64,000 nucleotides of DNA, taken from positions 186,001 through 250,000 of the forward strand of contig JBMNCQ010000004.1 of NCBI GenBank assembly GCA_049366715.1. Reading direction: 5' to 3'. Both the position numbers and the translations under genes were made by a program. Below the pieces are notes generated by a model. The model made no database searches. It was given only the letters and a program-made list of their open reading frames with translations, and was not told the origin of the DNA. Source of the DNA: JBMNCQ01 sp049366715 (GTDB lineage: Bacteria > Bacillota > Peptococcia > Peptococcales > BICA1-8). Shown piece after piece: positions 44,231-52,440 of this stretch. Position 1 is the stretch's first letter; each line of letters begins with the position of its first letter.

Positions 44231-44670
44231 GCCTTACACCTCCCCACACAATTAGTGACTGGTGACTAGTGACTGGTGACTGGTAAGTTTATAGATCATA
44301 GAACATAGTTTATAGCAGTCTTCTGTTCCTGGTGCATCAACACTGGAGCTGCCGAAGCTCTCCCGATGGTTGACGGGTAGTGACTGGTAAACTTAGTTTA
44401 TGCACCGCTTTGTTCGTCACTAAACGACCAAATGATTTTATATATTATTAGTCCATAACTAGTATTTTAGCAAATCATAACTTGAATAACAAGAAGGAAA
44501 CCCTGCCTGGTGTATCAAGAGTTTTGCGCGGGTTAAAATACTGATTAGGCTGGGTTTTGAACAGTATGCCGGTGACATGCTCCTCCGTTTTGCTTAACCC
44601 TGCCGGACTTAACCACCAGCCTCCGGGGCTTTTACAAAATGCTGTTAATCAACTCTAGTCCCGAACTACC
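44231..44670. repeat. Intergenic region with heptamer repeats
   Basis: About 480 bases between eno and secG without a gene. GTGACTG/GTGACTA-type heptamers run from 44253 to 44285, followed by four TTTATAG/ATCATAG/AACATAG heptamers (44288-44315); a further GTGACTGG lies near 44385. The rest shows no clear promoter or structure. Confidence 0.8.
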
Positions 44671-44707
44671 CGAAAAAAAGGTTTAGGATAATAATATCCT
44701 AAACCTT
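44671..44707 (-). terminator. Intrinsic terminator of eno
   Basis: AAGGTTTAGGATA, four-base loop, and exact complement, followed by seven T on the minus strand, six bases after the eno stop. It ends the glycolytic operon. Confidence 0.93.
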
Positions 44708-44712
44708 ATAAA

Positions 44713-45999
44713 TTATCCTTTAAGATTATATAAATTTTTCAGGCCTTTGTAAACTGCTGTTTCGTCAAGTTCTTCTTCTATCCGCAGCAGTTGGTTATAT
44801 TTAGCGACTCTGTCGGTTCGTGAAGGGGCTCCTGTTTTGATTTGACCGGCATTTGTTGCTACGGCAATATCGGCAATTGTCACGTCTTCTGTCTCTCCGG
44901 AGCGGTGGGAGATAATCGAGGTATAGCCTGCCTGTTTAGCCATTTCTATCGCATCTAAGGTCTCCGTAAGGGTTCCGATCTGATTTACTTTAATTAGAAT
45001 ACTATTCGCCGTCCCGGAATGAATGCCCCGCTCTAATCTTTCCGTGTTTGTTACGAATAGGTCATCGCCAACCAATTGAATTTTTTTACCTAGTTTATCC
45101 GTTAGCAGCTTCCAGCCTCTCCAATCTTCTTCCGCCAGTCCGTCTTCAATGGAGATAATCGGGTATTTCTCAACAAGTCCTGCGTAGAAATCTACCATCT
45201 CTTCGCTGCTTCTTGTCAGACCCTGTCCTTCAAAATTATAAGCATTATCTTTATATAGCTCCGTTGCGGCAACATCCAGAGCCAGATATACATCTTCCCC
45301 GGGCTTATAACCCGCTTTATGAATAGCCTCGACAATTACATCCAAAGCTTCTTCATTGGAAGCTAAATTAGGTGCAAACCCGCCTTCATCCCCCACTGAC
45401 GTATTATAGCCTCTGCTTTTAAGCACTTTTTTCAGGTTATGGAAAATCTCGGTGCCCATCCGCAAAGCTTCGGCAAAAGAATTGGCACCAAGGGGCATTA
45501 CCATGAATTCTTGAATATCTACATTATTATCGGCATGTTTGCCCCCGTTAAGAATATTCATCATGGGCACAGGCAATGTTTTGACATTAGTCCCCCCTAT
45601 ATACCTGTATAACGGCATTCCTAAGCTATCCGCAGCCGCTTTAGCAACAGCCAGGGATATACCTAAAATGGCATTAGCCCCTAATTTGGACTTATTAGAC
45701 GTACCATCCATATCCATCATTAATCTATCCACACCTATTTGGTCATAGGCATCTAAGCCGATTAAAGCCGGTGCTATTACGGTATTAACATTATCTACGG
45801 CATTTAGGACACCTTTACCCATAAACCTTCCAGGAGCTTCATCCCTAAGTTCTACAGCCTCAAAAGCTCCTGTGGAAGCACCTGACGGTACTGCCGCCCG
45901 GCCAAAACTGCCGTCTTCAAGGTAAACATCAACTTCTACCGTCGGATTTCCTCTCGAATCAAGAATTTCTCTCGCATATACATCCGCTATAATACTCAT
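44713..45999 (-). CDS. eno: Enolase
   Basis: Phosphopyruvate hydratase of 428 residues, normal length. The signatures AREILDSRGNPTVEVDV, GASTGAFEAVELRD, the metal-binding region VGDDLFVTN and the catalytic loop SHRSGETEDVTIAD are intact. It is the last gene of the glycolytic cluster, after gpmI with a gap of about 200 bases filled by heptamer repeats, and has an AGGAGG site. Confidence 0.98.
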   Translation of the reverse strand: MSIIADVYAREILDSRGNPTVEVDVYLEDGSFGRAAVPSGASTGAFEAVELRDEAPGRFMGKGVLNAVDNVNTVIAPALIGLDAYDQIGVDRLMMDMDGTSNKSKLGANAILGISLAVAKAAADSLGMPLYRYIGGTNVKTLPVPMMNILNGGKHADNNVDIQEFMVMPLGANSFAEALRMGTEIFHNLKKVLKSRGYNTSVGDEGGFAPNLASNEEALDVIVEAIHKAGYKPGEDVYLALDVAATELYKDNAYNFEGQGLTRSSEEMVDFYAGLVEKYPIISIEDGLAEEDWRGWKLLTDKLGKKIQLVGDDLFVTNTERLERGIHSGTANSILIKVNQIGTLTETLDAIEMAKQAGYTSIISHRSGETEDVTIADIAVATNAGQIKTGAPSRTDRVAKYNQLLRIEEELDETAVYKGLKNLYNLKG

Positions 46000-46020
46000 T
46001 TAAAATATAACCTCCTTTAT

Positions 46021-46170
46021 TAGTGATTAGTGACTAGTCACTGGTGACTGGTGACTGGTGACTGGTAGTAGTAAAGTTTATAGAGCATAGTTTATAGTTT
46101 ATAGATATGGTTCCCAGTTCTCAGTTGGTTAGTGATTAGTAAAGTTTATAGAGCATCGTTTATTGTTTAG
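46021..46170. repeat. Heptamer repeats between gpmI and eno
   Basis: GTGACTG-type units (46021-46066) are followed by TTTATAG/AGCATAG units (46076-46103), then a second, partial set (46131-46170). Same families as at 44253 and 23574. Confidence 0.85.
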
Positions 46171-46204
46171 AGAGCTAAGAACAGTTTCATACCGTCACAC
46201 TCTC

Positions 46205-47743
46205 TCATTCTCTTGTGATTAAACTGGCGCCCGTCATTTCTTCCGGTTTTGCCAGTTCTAAAAGTTCCAGTAAAGTCGGGGCAATATCCTGCAGGGAACC
46301 CTTTTTCAGCTTAACGGATTTCAGTTTATCATCAGCTAAAATGAACGGCACAGGATTACAAGAATGAGATGTTAACGGTTTATTATCATGATCGGTCATA
46401 CACTCGGCATTACCATGATCTGCAGTGATGATTAAAGTGCCCCCCACTTCTCTAACCGCGTTAAATACACTGCCGATACAGTCATCAACTACCTCGACAG
46501 CTTTAACTGCCGCATCAACAAATCCTGTGTGCCCAACCATATCAGGGTTTGCATAGTTGATTAGAATAAATCCATACTCTTTCGTTAAAATTCTTTTCGT
46601 TACCTCTTCCGTAAGCTGATAAGCACTCATCTCCGGCTGAAGATTATATGTTGCTACTTTAGGTGAAGGAATAAGAATTCTTTCTTCACCCTCGTATGCT
46701 TCTTCTATCCCGCCGTTAAAGAAAAACGTGACATGAGCATACTTCTCAGTTTCTGCGATCCGCAGCTGCTTCAGACCGGCGTTACTGATTACTTCCCCTA
46801 AAGTACTGTCCAAATTCTGCGGGGGATAAGCAACCCTTGCCCGGAGATCTCTTTCATATTGCGTCATAGATACATAGTGGGTATTTAAATAGCCTTTTTC
46901 TCTGCGAAAATCTGAAAATCCTTGGTCCACAAAGGCCCTGGTCAATTGGCGGGCCCGGTCTGCTCTAAAATTGAAAAATATCACGGTATCTTCAGGATTC
47001 ACCGTTCCTACGGGAGTCCCTGCTTTGTTAATAATTACCGTGGGCTCTACAAATTCATCAGTAACCCTCTTATCATAGGACTGCTGCACCGCCATCTGGG
47101 CCATCGTTGCCTTTAATCCTTCCCCGTCAACAATAGCTTTATATGCTAAAGCAGTTCTTTCCCAGCGTTTATCCCGGTCCATAGCATAATAGCGGCCCAT
47201 TACGGAAGCTATTTTACCCAATTGTATTTCTTGAAGCTTCTTTTCCAGCACTGCCAGATATTCCTGGGCATTATCCGGCGGTACGTCTCTGCCGTCCAGG
47301 AAAGCATGAATATATACTTCCGGGAGCCCTTTTTCTTTGGCCATATCCAATAAGGACATTAAATGCTCAATATGGCTATGTACTCCTCCGTCGGAGAGAA
47401 GTCCCATTAAATGTAAAGCTTTATTATTCTTCACGGTATATTCCATAGCTTCGGCAAGGACAGGATTCGTTTTTATCGTACTTTCCCGTACGGCTTTGTT
47501 TATTCTGGTCAATTCCTGGTATACCACCCGGCCTGAGCCGATATTTAAGTGGCCGACTTCCGAATTGCCCATCTGTCCCTCCGGCAGTCCTACCATTTCG
47601 CCGGAAGCTTCCAGCAGGGAATGGGCATAGTTTTTCAGCAAATAATCATAATTAGGCTTACTGGCCAGGGCAACTGCGTTGCCATTATTCCGGTCTGCCT
47701 GTCCCCATCCGTCTAATATTACTAATACTGTTGGTTTCGCCAT
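46205..47743 (-). CDS. gpmI: 2,3-bisphosphoglycerate-independent phosphoglycerate mutase
   Basis: A 512-residue Mn-dependent mutase of the alkaline phosphatase superfamily, interconverting 3- and 2-phosphoglycerate. Metal and catalytic segments are VLVILDGWG, the nucleophile Ser in MGNSEVGH, HAFLDGRDVPP, NYANPDMVGHTG and TADHGNAE. I take ATG 47743 with AAGGAG upstream rather than TTG codons just before it. It starts six bases after the tpiA stop, so the two are cotranscribed. Confidence 0.97.
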   Translation of the reverse strand: MAKPTVLVILDGWGQADRNNGNAVALASKPNYDYLLKNYAHSLLEASGEMVGLPEGQMGNSEVGHLNIGSGRVVYQELTRINKAVRESTIKTNPVLAEAMEYTVKNNKALHLMGLLSDGGVHSHIEHLMSLLDMAKEKGLPEVYIHAFLDGRDVPPDNAQEYLAVLEKKLQEIQLGKIASVMGRYYAMDRDKRWERTALAYKAIVDGEGLKATMAQMAVQQSYDKRVTDEFVEPTVIINKAGTPVGTVNPEDTVIFFNFRADRARQLTRAFVDQGFSDFRREKGYLNTHYVSMTQYERDLRARVAYPPQNLDSTLGEVISNAGLKQLRIAETEKYAHVTFFFNGGIEEAYEGEERILIPSPKVATYNLQPEMSAYQLTEEVTKRILTKEYGFILINYANPDMVGHTGFVDAAVKAVEVVDDCIGSVFNAVREVGGTLIITADHGNAECMTDHDNKPLTSHSCNPVPFILADDKLKSVKLKKGSLQDIAPTLLELLELAKPEEMTGASLITRE

Positions 47744-47749
47744 CAACAA

Positions 47750-48505
47750 CTACTCCTTAAAATTGACTATTTGGGCAAAGGATTCTGCTTCCAGACCAGC
47801 CCCGCCTACTAATGCACCGTCAATATTTGTTTTGGCCATTAATTCACCGATGTTGGCCGGCTTGACGCTTCCGCCATATTGAATCCTGATCTGATTTGCA
47901 GTTTCCCCGTCAAAGATATCGGTCAGCAGATTTCTGATAAAAGCTATCGTCTGTTCGGCGTCCTCACTGGAGGCGGTTCTCCCTGTACCGATCGCCCAAA
48001 TAGGTTCATAAGCAATGACGATCTTGGACCCTTCTGCTTTATCGATTCCCTGTAAGGCTGCTTCGACCTGTTTACGGCATTTGGCCTCTGTGAAACCGCC
48101 CTCTCTTTCTTCAAGGGTCTCTCCGATACAAAGAATCGGTGTCAAACCGGCTTTTAATGCTTTCTTAATTTTAGCTTTAATAAATTCATCGGTTTCACCG
48201 AAGATTTCCCGCCGCTCAGAATGACCGATTATCACATAATCTGTTTTTAGCTCCAAAAGCATTCCTGGTGAAATTTCACCGGTAAAAGCCCCTTTTTCCT
48301 CAGGATAAAAATTTTGAGCCCCTAATTTGATTTTGCTATTTCCAATAAGTTGGGATACGGCCGCTAAAGCCGTAAAAGGAACACACAATACGATATCTAC
48401 TTCAGAATTGCCGGCAACTAATGGCTCCAACTGTACAACAAACTCTTGCGCTTCCTTAATGGTTTTATGCATTTTCCAGTTGGCAGCTATGATTGGCTTC
48501 CTCAA
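47750..48505 (-). CDS. tpiA: Triosephosphate isomerase
   Basis: A 251-residue TIM-barrel enzyme interconverting dihydroxyacetone phosphate and glyceraldehyde 3-phosphate. Active-site segments are ANWKMHKT (Lys), IGHSERR (His) and the catalytic Glu with loop 6 in AYEPIWAIGTGRT. It follows pgk after 12 bases within the glycolytic operon. Confidence 0.98.
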   Translation of the reverse strand: MRKPIIAANWKMHKTIKEAQEFVVQLEPLVAGNSEVDIVLCVPFTALAAVSQLIGNSKIKLGAQNFYPEEKGAFTGEISPGMLLELKTDYVIIGHSERREIFGETDEFIKAKIKKALKAGLTPILCIGETLEEREGGFTEAKCRKQVEAALQGIDKAEGSKIVIAYEPIWAIGTGRTASSEDAEQTIAFIRNLLTDIFDGETANQIRIQYGGSVKPANIGELMAKTNIDGALVGGAGLEAESFAQIVNFKE

Positions 48506-48517
48506 TTTTCTTACCTC

Positions 48518-49702
48518 CTATTTATCATTTAAAGCGCTCACTCCCGGAAGTTCTTTTCCTTCGAGGAATTCTAAAGACGCTCCCCCTCCTGTGGAGATGT
48601 GACTAATTTTATCAGCAAGACCCGCCTTTTCCAGGGCAGCTACCGAATCTCCCCCGCCCACTATGGAATTGGCCCCGGACCCGGCTATTGCCTGCGCTAC
48701 CTTATTTGTCCCTGCTGCAAAAGCCTCTGCTTCAAATACTCCCATCGGTCCGTTCCAAACTACCGTGCGGCCGGTCTGCAGGAATCTTTGATACATCCCG
48801 GCAGTCTTAGGACCTATGTCCAAGGCCATTTTATCCGGGGGAAACCCGGCAACGTCAACAGTAATGACATCTCCCGGATTTTCAATGGAGTCGGCAGCTA
48901 CCAAATCAACCGGTAAGAGGAATTCTACCCCTCTGGCTTCAGCCTCTTTCAGCAAATTCCCTGCTAAATCAAGTTTATCTTCTTCCAGCAGAGACCTGCC
49001 CAGATCATAACCTTGTGCTTTTAAAAAAGTATTGGCCATACCGCCGCCAATAATTAACGCATCCACTTTATGTAAAAGATTCTCGATCACTCCGATTTTG
49101 TCGGAAACCTTAGCACCGCCTATAACGGCCACAAAGGGTTTAACAGGATTATTAAGAGCCCCGCCCAGGGCAGATAATTCTTTCTCCATTAAGAATCCGG
49201 CCACGGCAGGAAGGTATTTTGCAACTCCTTCCGTAGAGGCATGAGCCCTGTGGGCGGCACCAAAAGCATCATTTACATAGATTTCCGCCAGGGAAGCAAG
49301 CTTACCGGCAAAATCCGGGTCATTTTTCGTTTCCCCCGGATTAAATCTGACGTTTTCCAAAAGAACTACGTCTCCGGGCTGCATTTTTGCTACAGCATCT
49401 TCCGCGTCCGGCCCTACGGTGGTATCGGTTTTTCTTACCTTTTTGTCCAGAAGTTCCGCTAACCTCGCAGCAACATGATTTAAGCGGTACTTATCGTCGG
49501 CTTCCCCTTTCGGCCTCCCCAGATGAGAAACCAGTATTACCTTGGCCCCTTTTTCCACAAGATATTTTATCGTAGGTAAAGCCGCTTTAATTCTGGTATC
49601 GTCAGTGATATTCCCTTCCTTATCCCGGGGAACATTAAAATCCACCCTGACAAGGACCCGCTTATTTTGTAATTCTACATCTCTAATCGTCTTTTTATTC
49701 AT
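48518..49702 (-). CDS. pgk: Phosphoglycerate kinase
   Basis: A 394-residue kinase making ATP from 1,3-bisphosphoglycerate. The N-terminal signature KRVLVRVDFNVP, LVSHLGRPKG and the nucleotide-binding GGGDSVAALEKAG with SHISTGGGASLEFLEGK are intact. It lies 177 bases downstream of gapA, with a hairpin in the gap, and just upstream of tpiA. Confidence 0.98.
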   Translation of the reverse strand: MNKKTIRDVELQNKRVLVRVDFNVPRDKEGNITDDTRIKAALPTIKYLVEKGAKVILVSHLGRPKGEADDKYRLNHVAARLAELLDKKVRKTDTTVGPDAEDAVAKMQPGDVVLLENVRFNPGETKNDPDFAGKLASLAEIYVNDAFGAAHRAHASTEGVAKYLPAVAGFLMEKELSALGGALNNPVKPFVAVIGGAKVSDKIGVIENLLHKVDALIIGGGMANTFLKAQGYDLGRSLLEEDKLDLAGNLLKEAEARGVEFLLPVDLVAADSIENPGDVITVDVAGFPPDKMALDIGPKTAGMYQRFLQTGRTVVWNGPMGVFEAEAFAAGTNKVAQAIAGSGANSIVGGGDSVAALEKAGLADKISHISTGGGASLEFLEGKELPGVSALNDK

Positions 49703-49848
49703 TCCTTAACCTCCCATACCAAAAGGTTCAAATTATAGTTAGCTCCTTCTAATACTATAGCATTATTTAACAACCGGCGACAATTAACTATCGATTATTG
49801 CGCAACTATTTTTCCCTGTAAAAAATATATTATCTATTTACATCCAGA

Positions 49849-49871
49849 AGCCATCGGCTTTACCGATGGCT
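49849..49871 (-). terminator. Hairpin between gapA and pgk
   Basis: AGCCATCGG, five-base loop, and exact complement, right after gapA. No T-run follows on the minus strand, so it is more likely a stabiliser or processing signal than a full terminator. Confidence 0.5.
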
Positions 49872-49879
49872 GTCTTTAT

Positions 49880-50887
49880 TTACGATAAGCTTTTGGCGAT
49901 ATATTTGGCAAGATCTACTACCCGGCAGGAATACCCCCATTCATTATCATACCAGGAAATCACTTTGACTAAATCTCCTTCGATTAACATGGTGGACAAG
50001 GCATCCACAATCGAAGACCTGGAATCACCATTATAGTCTTTAGATACTAGAGGTTCTTCCGAGTAGCCCAGGATACCTGCCATTTCCCCTGTACTTGCTT
50101 CCTGCAGAGCCTGGTTTACTTCTTCCACAGTTGTTGTTTTATTTAACTCGGCTACCAAATCCACCACGGACACATTGGGGGTTGGAACACGCATGGCAAA
50201 ACCATTCAGCTTACCCTTTAATTCGGGAAGCACTAGGGCAACTGCCTTAGCGGCACCGGTGGTGGTGGGGATAATGGACATAGCCGCTGCCCTGGCCCGC
50301 CTTAAGTCCTTATGGGGCAGATCCAATATCCGTTGATCATTGGTATACGAATGAACCGTAGTCATTAAACCCCGTTTGATTCCAAACTTATCATTCAATA
50401 CTTTAGCTACAGGTGCTAAACAGTTGGTGGTACAGGAAGCATTCGATACGATATGGTGCTTTTGGGAATCATACTTCTCTTCATTAACACCCATGACAAT
50501 TGTAATATCTTCCTCTTTAGCCGGAGCGGAAATTACTACTTTATCCGCCCCTGCCTCTAAATGCTTCTTAGCATCCTTACCGTTTGTAAAACGTCCTGTC
50601 GATTCAATAACGATTTGAACGCCCAGTTCACCCCAGGGTAATGCTGCCGGATCCTTTTCTGCAAATACTTTAATTTCTTTACCGTCCACAATTATGGAAT
50701 TCTCCCGGGCTTCTACCGGACCAGGATATGTACCATGCACCGAATCATATTTTAAGAGATGAGCCAGAGTTTTGGCATCTGTTAAATCATTAACGGCGAC
50801 AATATCAAATTCCCCTTGCCGGGCTGCAGCTCTGAATACGTTCCTGCCGATTCTTCCAAAACCGTTGATTCCAATCTTAACACTCAT
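49880..50887 (-). CDS. gapA: Glyceraldehyde-3-phosphate dehydrogenase
   Basis: A 335-residue NAD-dependent enzyme. GFGRIGRNVFRAA is the NAD-binding start, SNASCTTNCLAP holds the catalytic Cys, and WYDNEWGYSCRV marks the C-terminus. It is the first enzyme gene after cggR, as in Bacillus, and AAGGAGG precedes the ATG. A degenerate heptamer-repeat tract (about 50910-50970) lies upstream, within a 268-base gap with no other feature. Confidence 0.98.
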   Translation of the reverse strand: MSVKIGINGFGRIGRNVFRAAARQGEFDIVAVNDLTDAKTLAHLLKYDSVHGTYPGPVEARENSIIVDGKEIKVFAEKDPAALPWGELGVQIVIESTGRFTNGKDAKKHLEAGADKVVISAPAKEEDITIVMGVNEEKYDSQKHHIVSNASCTTNCLAPVAKVLNDKFGIKRGLMTTVHSYTNDQRILDLPHKDLRRARAAAMSIIPTTTGAAKAVALVLPELKGKLNGFAMRVPTPNVSVVDLVAELNKTTTVEEVNQALQEASTGEMAGILGYSEEPLVSKDYNGDSRSSIVDALSTMLIEGDLVKVISWYDNEWGYSCRVVDLAKYIAKSLS

Positions 50888-51155
50888 AGATAAAACCTCC
50901 TTATTTTAGTGACTGATGACTAGTGACCAGTAAAGTTGCTAGTTACCAGTTCATGATTTATCGTATTTTTAAAAAGTATTTTACTTCGTTAGCTTGAAAC
51001 TTCAGACAACTAGGTCGCATCAGATTATGCACCTTCATGATTTGCCATGGTACCTTTAATCAAGCAAAGCAGAATTATCTAAAATACGCACCGTCTTAAT
51101 CTTGGCCTGACCCATCAGACTGCCCCAAAAGCTTACCTTTACCTTTTCCATTGGC

Positions 51156-52199
51156 TTACCCCAATATTTGATGTTCTATCCGCAAATTTTTAGCGATCTG
51201 CCAGGCAGCGCCTTCATCGATTATCAGCCAGTGAATGTGTCCTGCTTTCGTTACCGATTCAATAGCACCTGCTTTACTTTGACCACCGGCAATCGCTACA
51301 ACTGTATCTATTTTACCCAGGTCATCCAATTTCAAACCTATACTGGGGGTAGAATATATAATTAAGCCGTCCGCATCAAAATAGTAGCCAAATGCTTCAC
51401 CTTTAGCACCGTTTTTCTTTAATAATTCAATTTCTTCCCAGCTTACCCCCCTTCTTCTGGCCATTTCCAGAGCATCACCAATCCCGTGTATCAATACGTC
51501 GGTCTCCCGGATCAGCTGGATAATAGGAGCAATATAAGGGTCGTTTACCAGTTGCTCGGCAGAAGATCTACTCATATAATCAGGAACATGGAGCAGCTTA
51601 TAGCCGGCTCCTAAACTCTCAGCAATTTTGGCCGTTATCGTGTTGGCCTGAATTTCAACCTGCTCTCCTAATCCGCCCCGGGCGGGAAGGATTTGGAGAT
51701 TACTTCTGTTCTGGGGTATAATATGTTTAGCTAATTCAGCCAGGGTTGTTCCTCCGGCTACCGCAATCGTACCGGCATTTTTGATGATTTCATTAAAGTA
51801 ATAGGCCGAAACCCGGCCCAGTTCTTTTTTAGCTAAAGGCTCCGCATCAATATCTCCCGGAACGATAATCACTCTCCGCACACCTAACTTTTTACTTAAA
51901 GCCTTTTCCAGACTGTCCAATCCGCACAGGCCATGGACAAGTATACTTAACTGTTCCAACAGCTTCTCTCCTAAAGGAGAGATACTCATTCCTTTTGATT
52001 CTGCATTTATCAGTTCTTGTTCCCGTAAGACCTCAACATCATTGCGCACAGTTCTTTCAGGTACATTAAGCTTTTCTGCCAATACCCTGCGCCCGATAGG
52101 CTGCATATACCCAATGGTACGCAGAATATTATAACGCCTTTGCACTACTTCTATTAGTTCCGGTGCTAATTTCCCCAAAAAAAATGCTTGTTCTGCCAT
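51156..52199 (-). CDS. cggR: Central glycolytic genes regulator CggR (SorC/DeoR family)
   Basis: A 347-residue repressor with an N-terminal helix-turn-helix (LAEKLNVPERTVRNDVEVLREQELI) and a SorC-type sugar-binding domain (VAGGTTLAELA, GIGDALEMARRRG, AIAGGQSKAGAI). In Bacillus it represses the gapA operon until fructose 1,6-bisphosphate binds. I start it at ATG 52199, using GGAGG, instead of the ATG at 52211 that overlaps the operator. It heads the glycolytic operon and its own operator lies directly upstream. Confidence 0.93.
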   Translation of the reverse strand: MAEQAFFLGKLAPELIEVVQRRYNILRTIGYMQPIGRRVLAEKLNVPERTVRNDVEVLREQELINAESKGMSISPLGEKLLEQLSILVHGLCGLDSLEKALSKKLGVRRVIIVPGDIDAEPLAKKELGRVSAYYFNEIIKNAGTIAVAGGTTLAELAKHIIPQNRSNLQILPARGGLGEQVEIQANTITAKIAESLGAGYKLLHVPDYMSRSSAEQLVNDPYIAPIIQLIRETDVLIHGIGDALEMARRRGVSWEEIELLKKNGAKGEAFGYYFDADGLIIYSTPSIGLKLDDLGKIDTVVAIAGGQSKAGAIESVTKAGHIHWLIIDEGAAWQIAKNLRIEHQILG

Positions 52200-52206
52200 C
52201 AGTACC

Positions 52207-52241
52207 TCCATTTTTGTCCCACTATGGTCATTTTTGTCCCG
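52207..52241 (-). promoter_or_regulatory. CggR operator
   Basis: On the minus strand CGGGACAAAAAT and TGGGACAAAAAT occur as direct repeats exactly 20 bases apart, as in the Bacillus CggR operator (CGGGAC-N6-TGTC-N4 repeated). It lies just downstream of the -10 box, so bound CggR would block transcription. Confidence 0.8.
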
Positions 52242-52251
52242 CTTTTTCTAT

Positions 52252-52280
52252 ATTATACCTCCAATAAATGGATTTTTCAA
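52252..52280 (-). promoter_or_regulatory. Sigma-A promoter of the glycolytic operon
   Basis: Minus strand TTGAAA (52280-52275), 17-base spacer, perfect TATAAT (52257-52252). Confidence 0.83.
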
Positions 52281-52373
52281 GATGTTCTCCATTTTTTCAG
52301 GCATTTCCGTAATTAATATTTCAGGATATCTGCCCTTCAAGTAGATAAACTCAGTGATTATACCTAATCTCTG

Positions 52374-52415
52374 CAAAAAAGAAGCAGCGCAAATACTTAA
52401 CAGTTTTTGCGCTGC
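52374..52415 (-). terminator. Intrinsic terminator of the secreted-protein gene
   Basis: GCAGCGCAAA and its exact complement with an 12-base loop, followed by TTCTTTTTT on the minus strand, 26 bases after the stop at 52441. Confidence 0.88.
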
Positions 52416-52440
52416 CTCTTTATATCGCTTTTGATTATTC

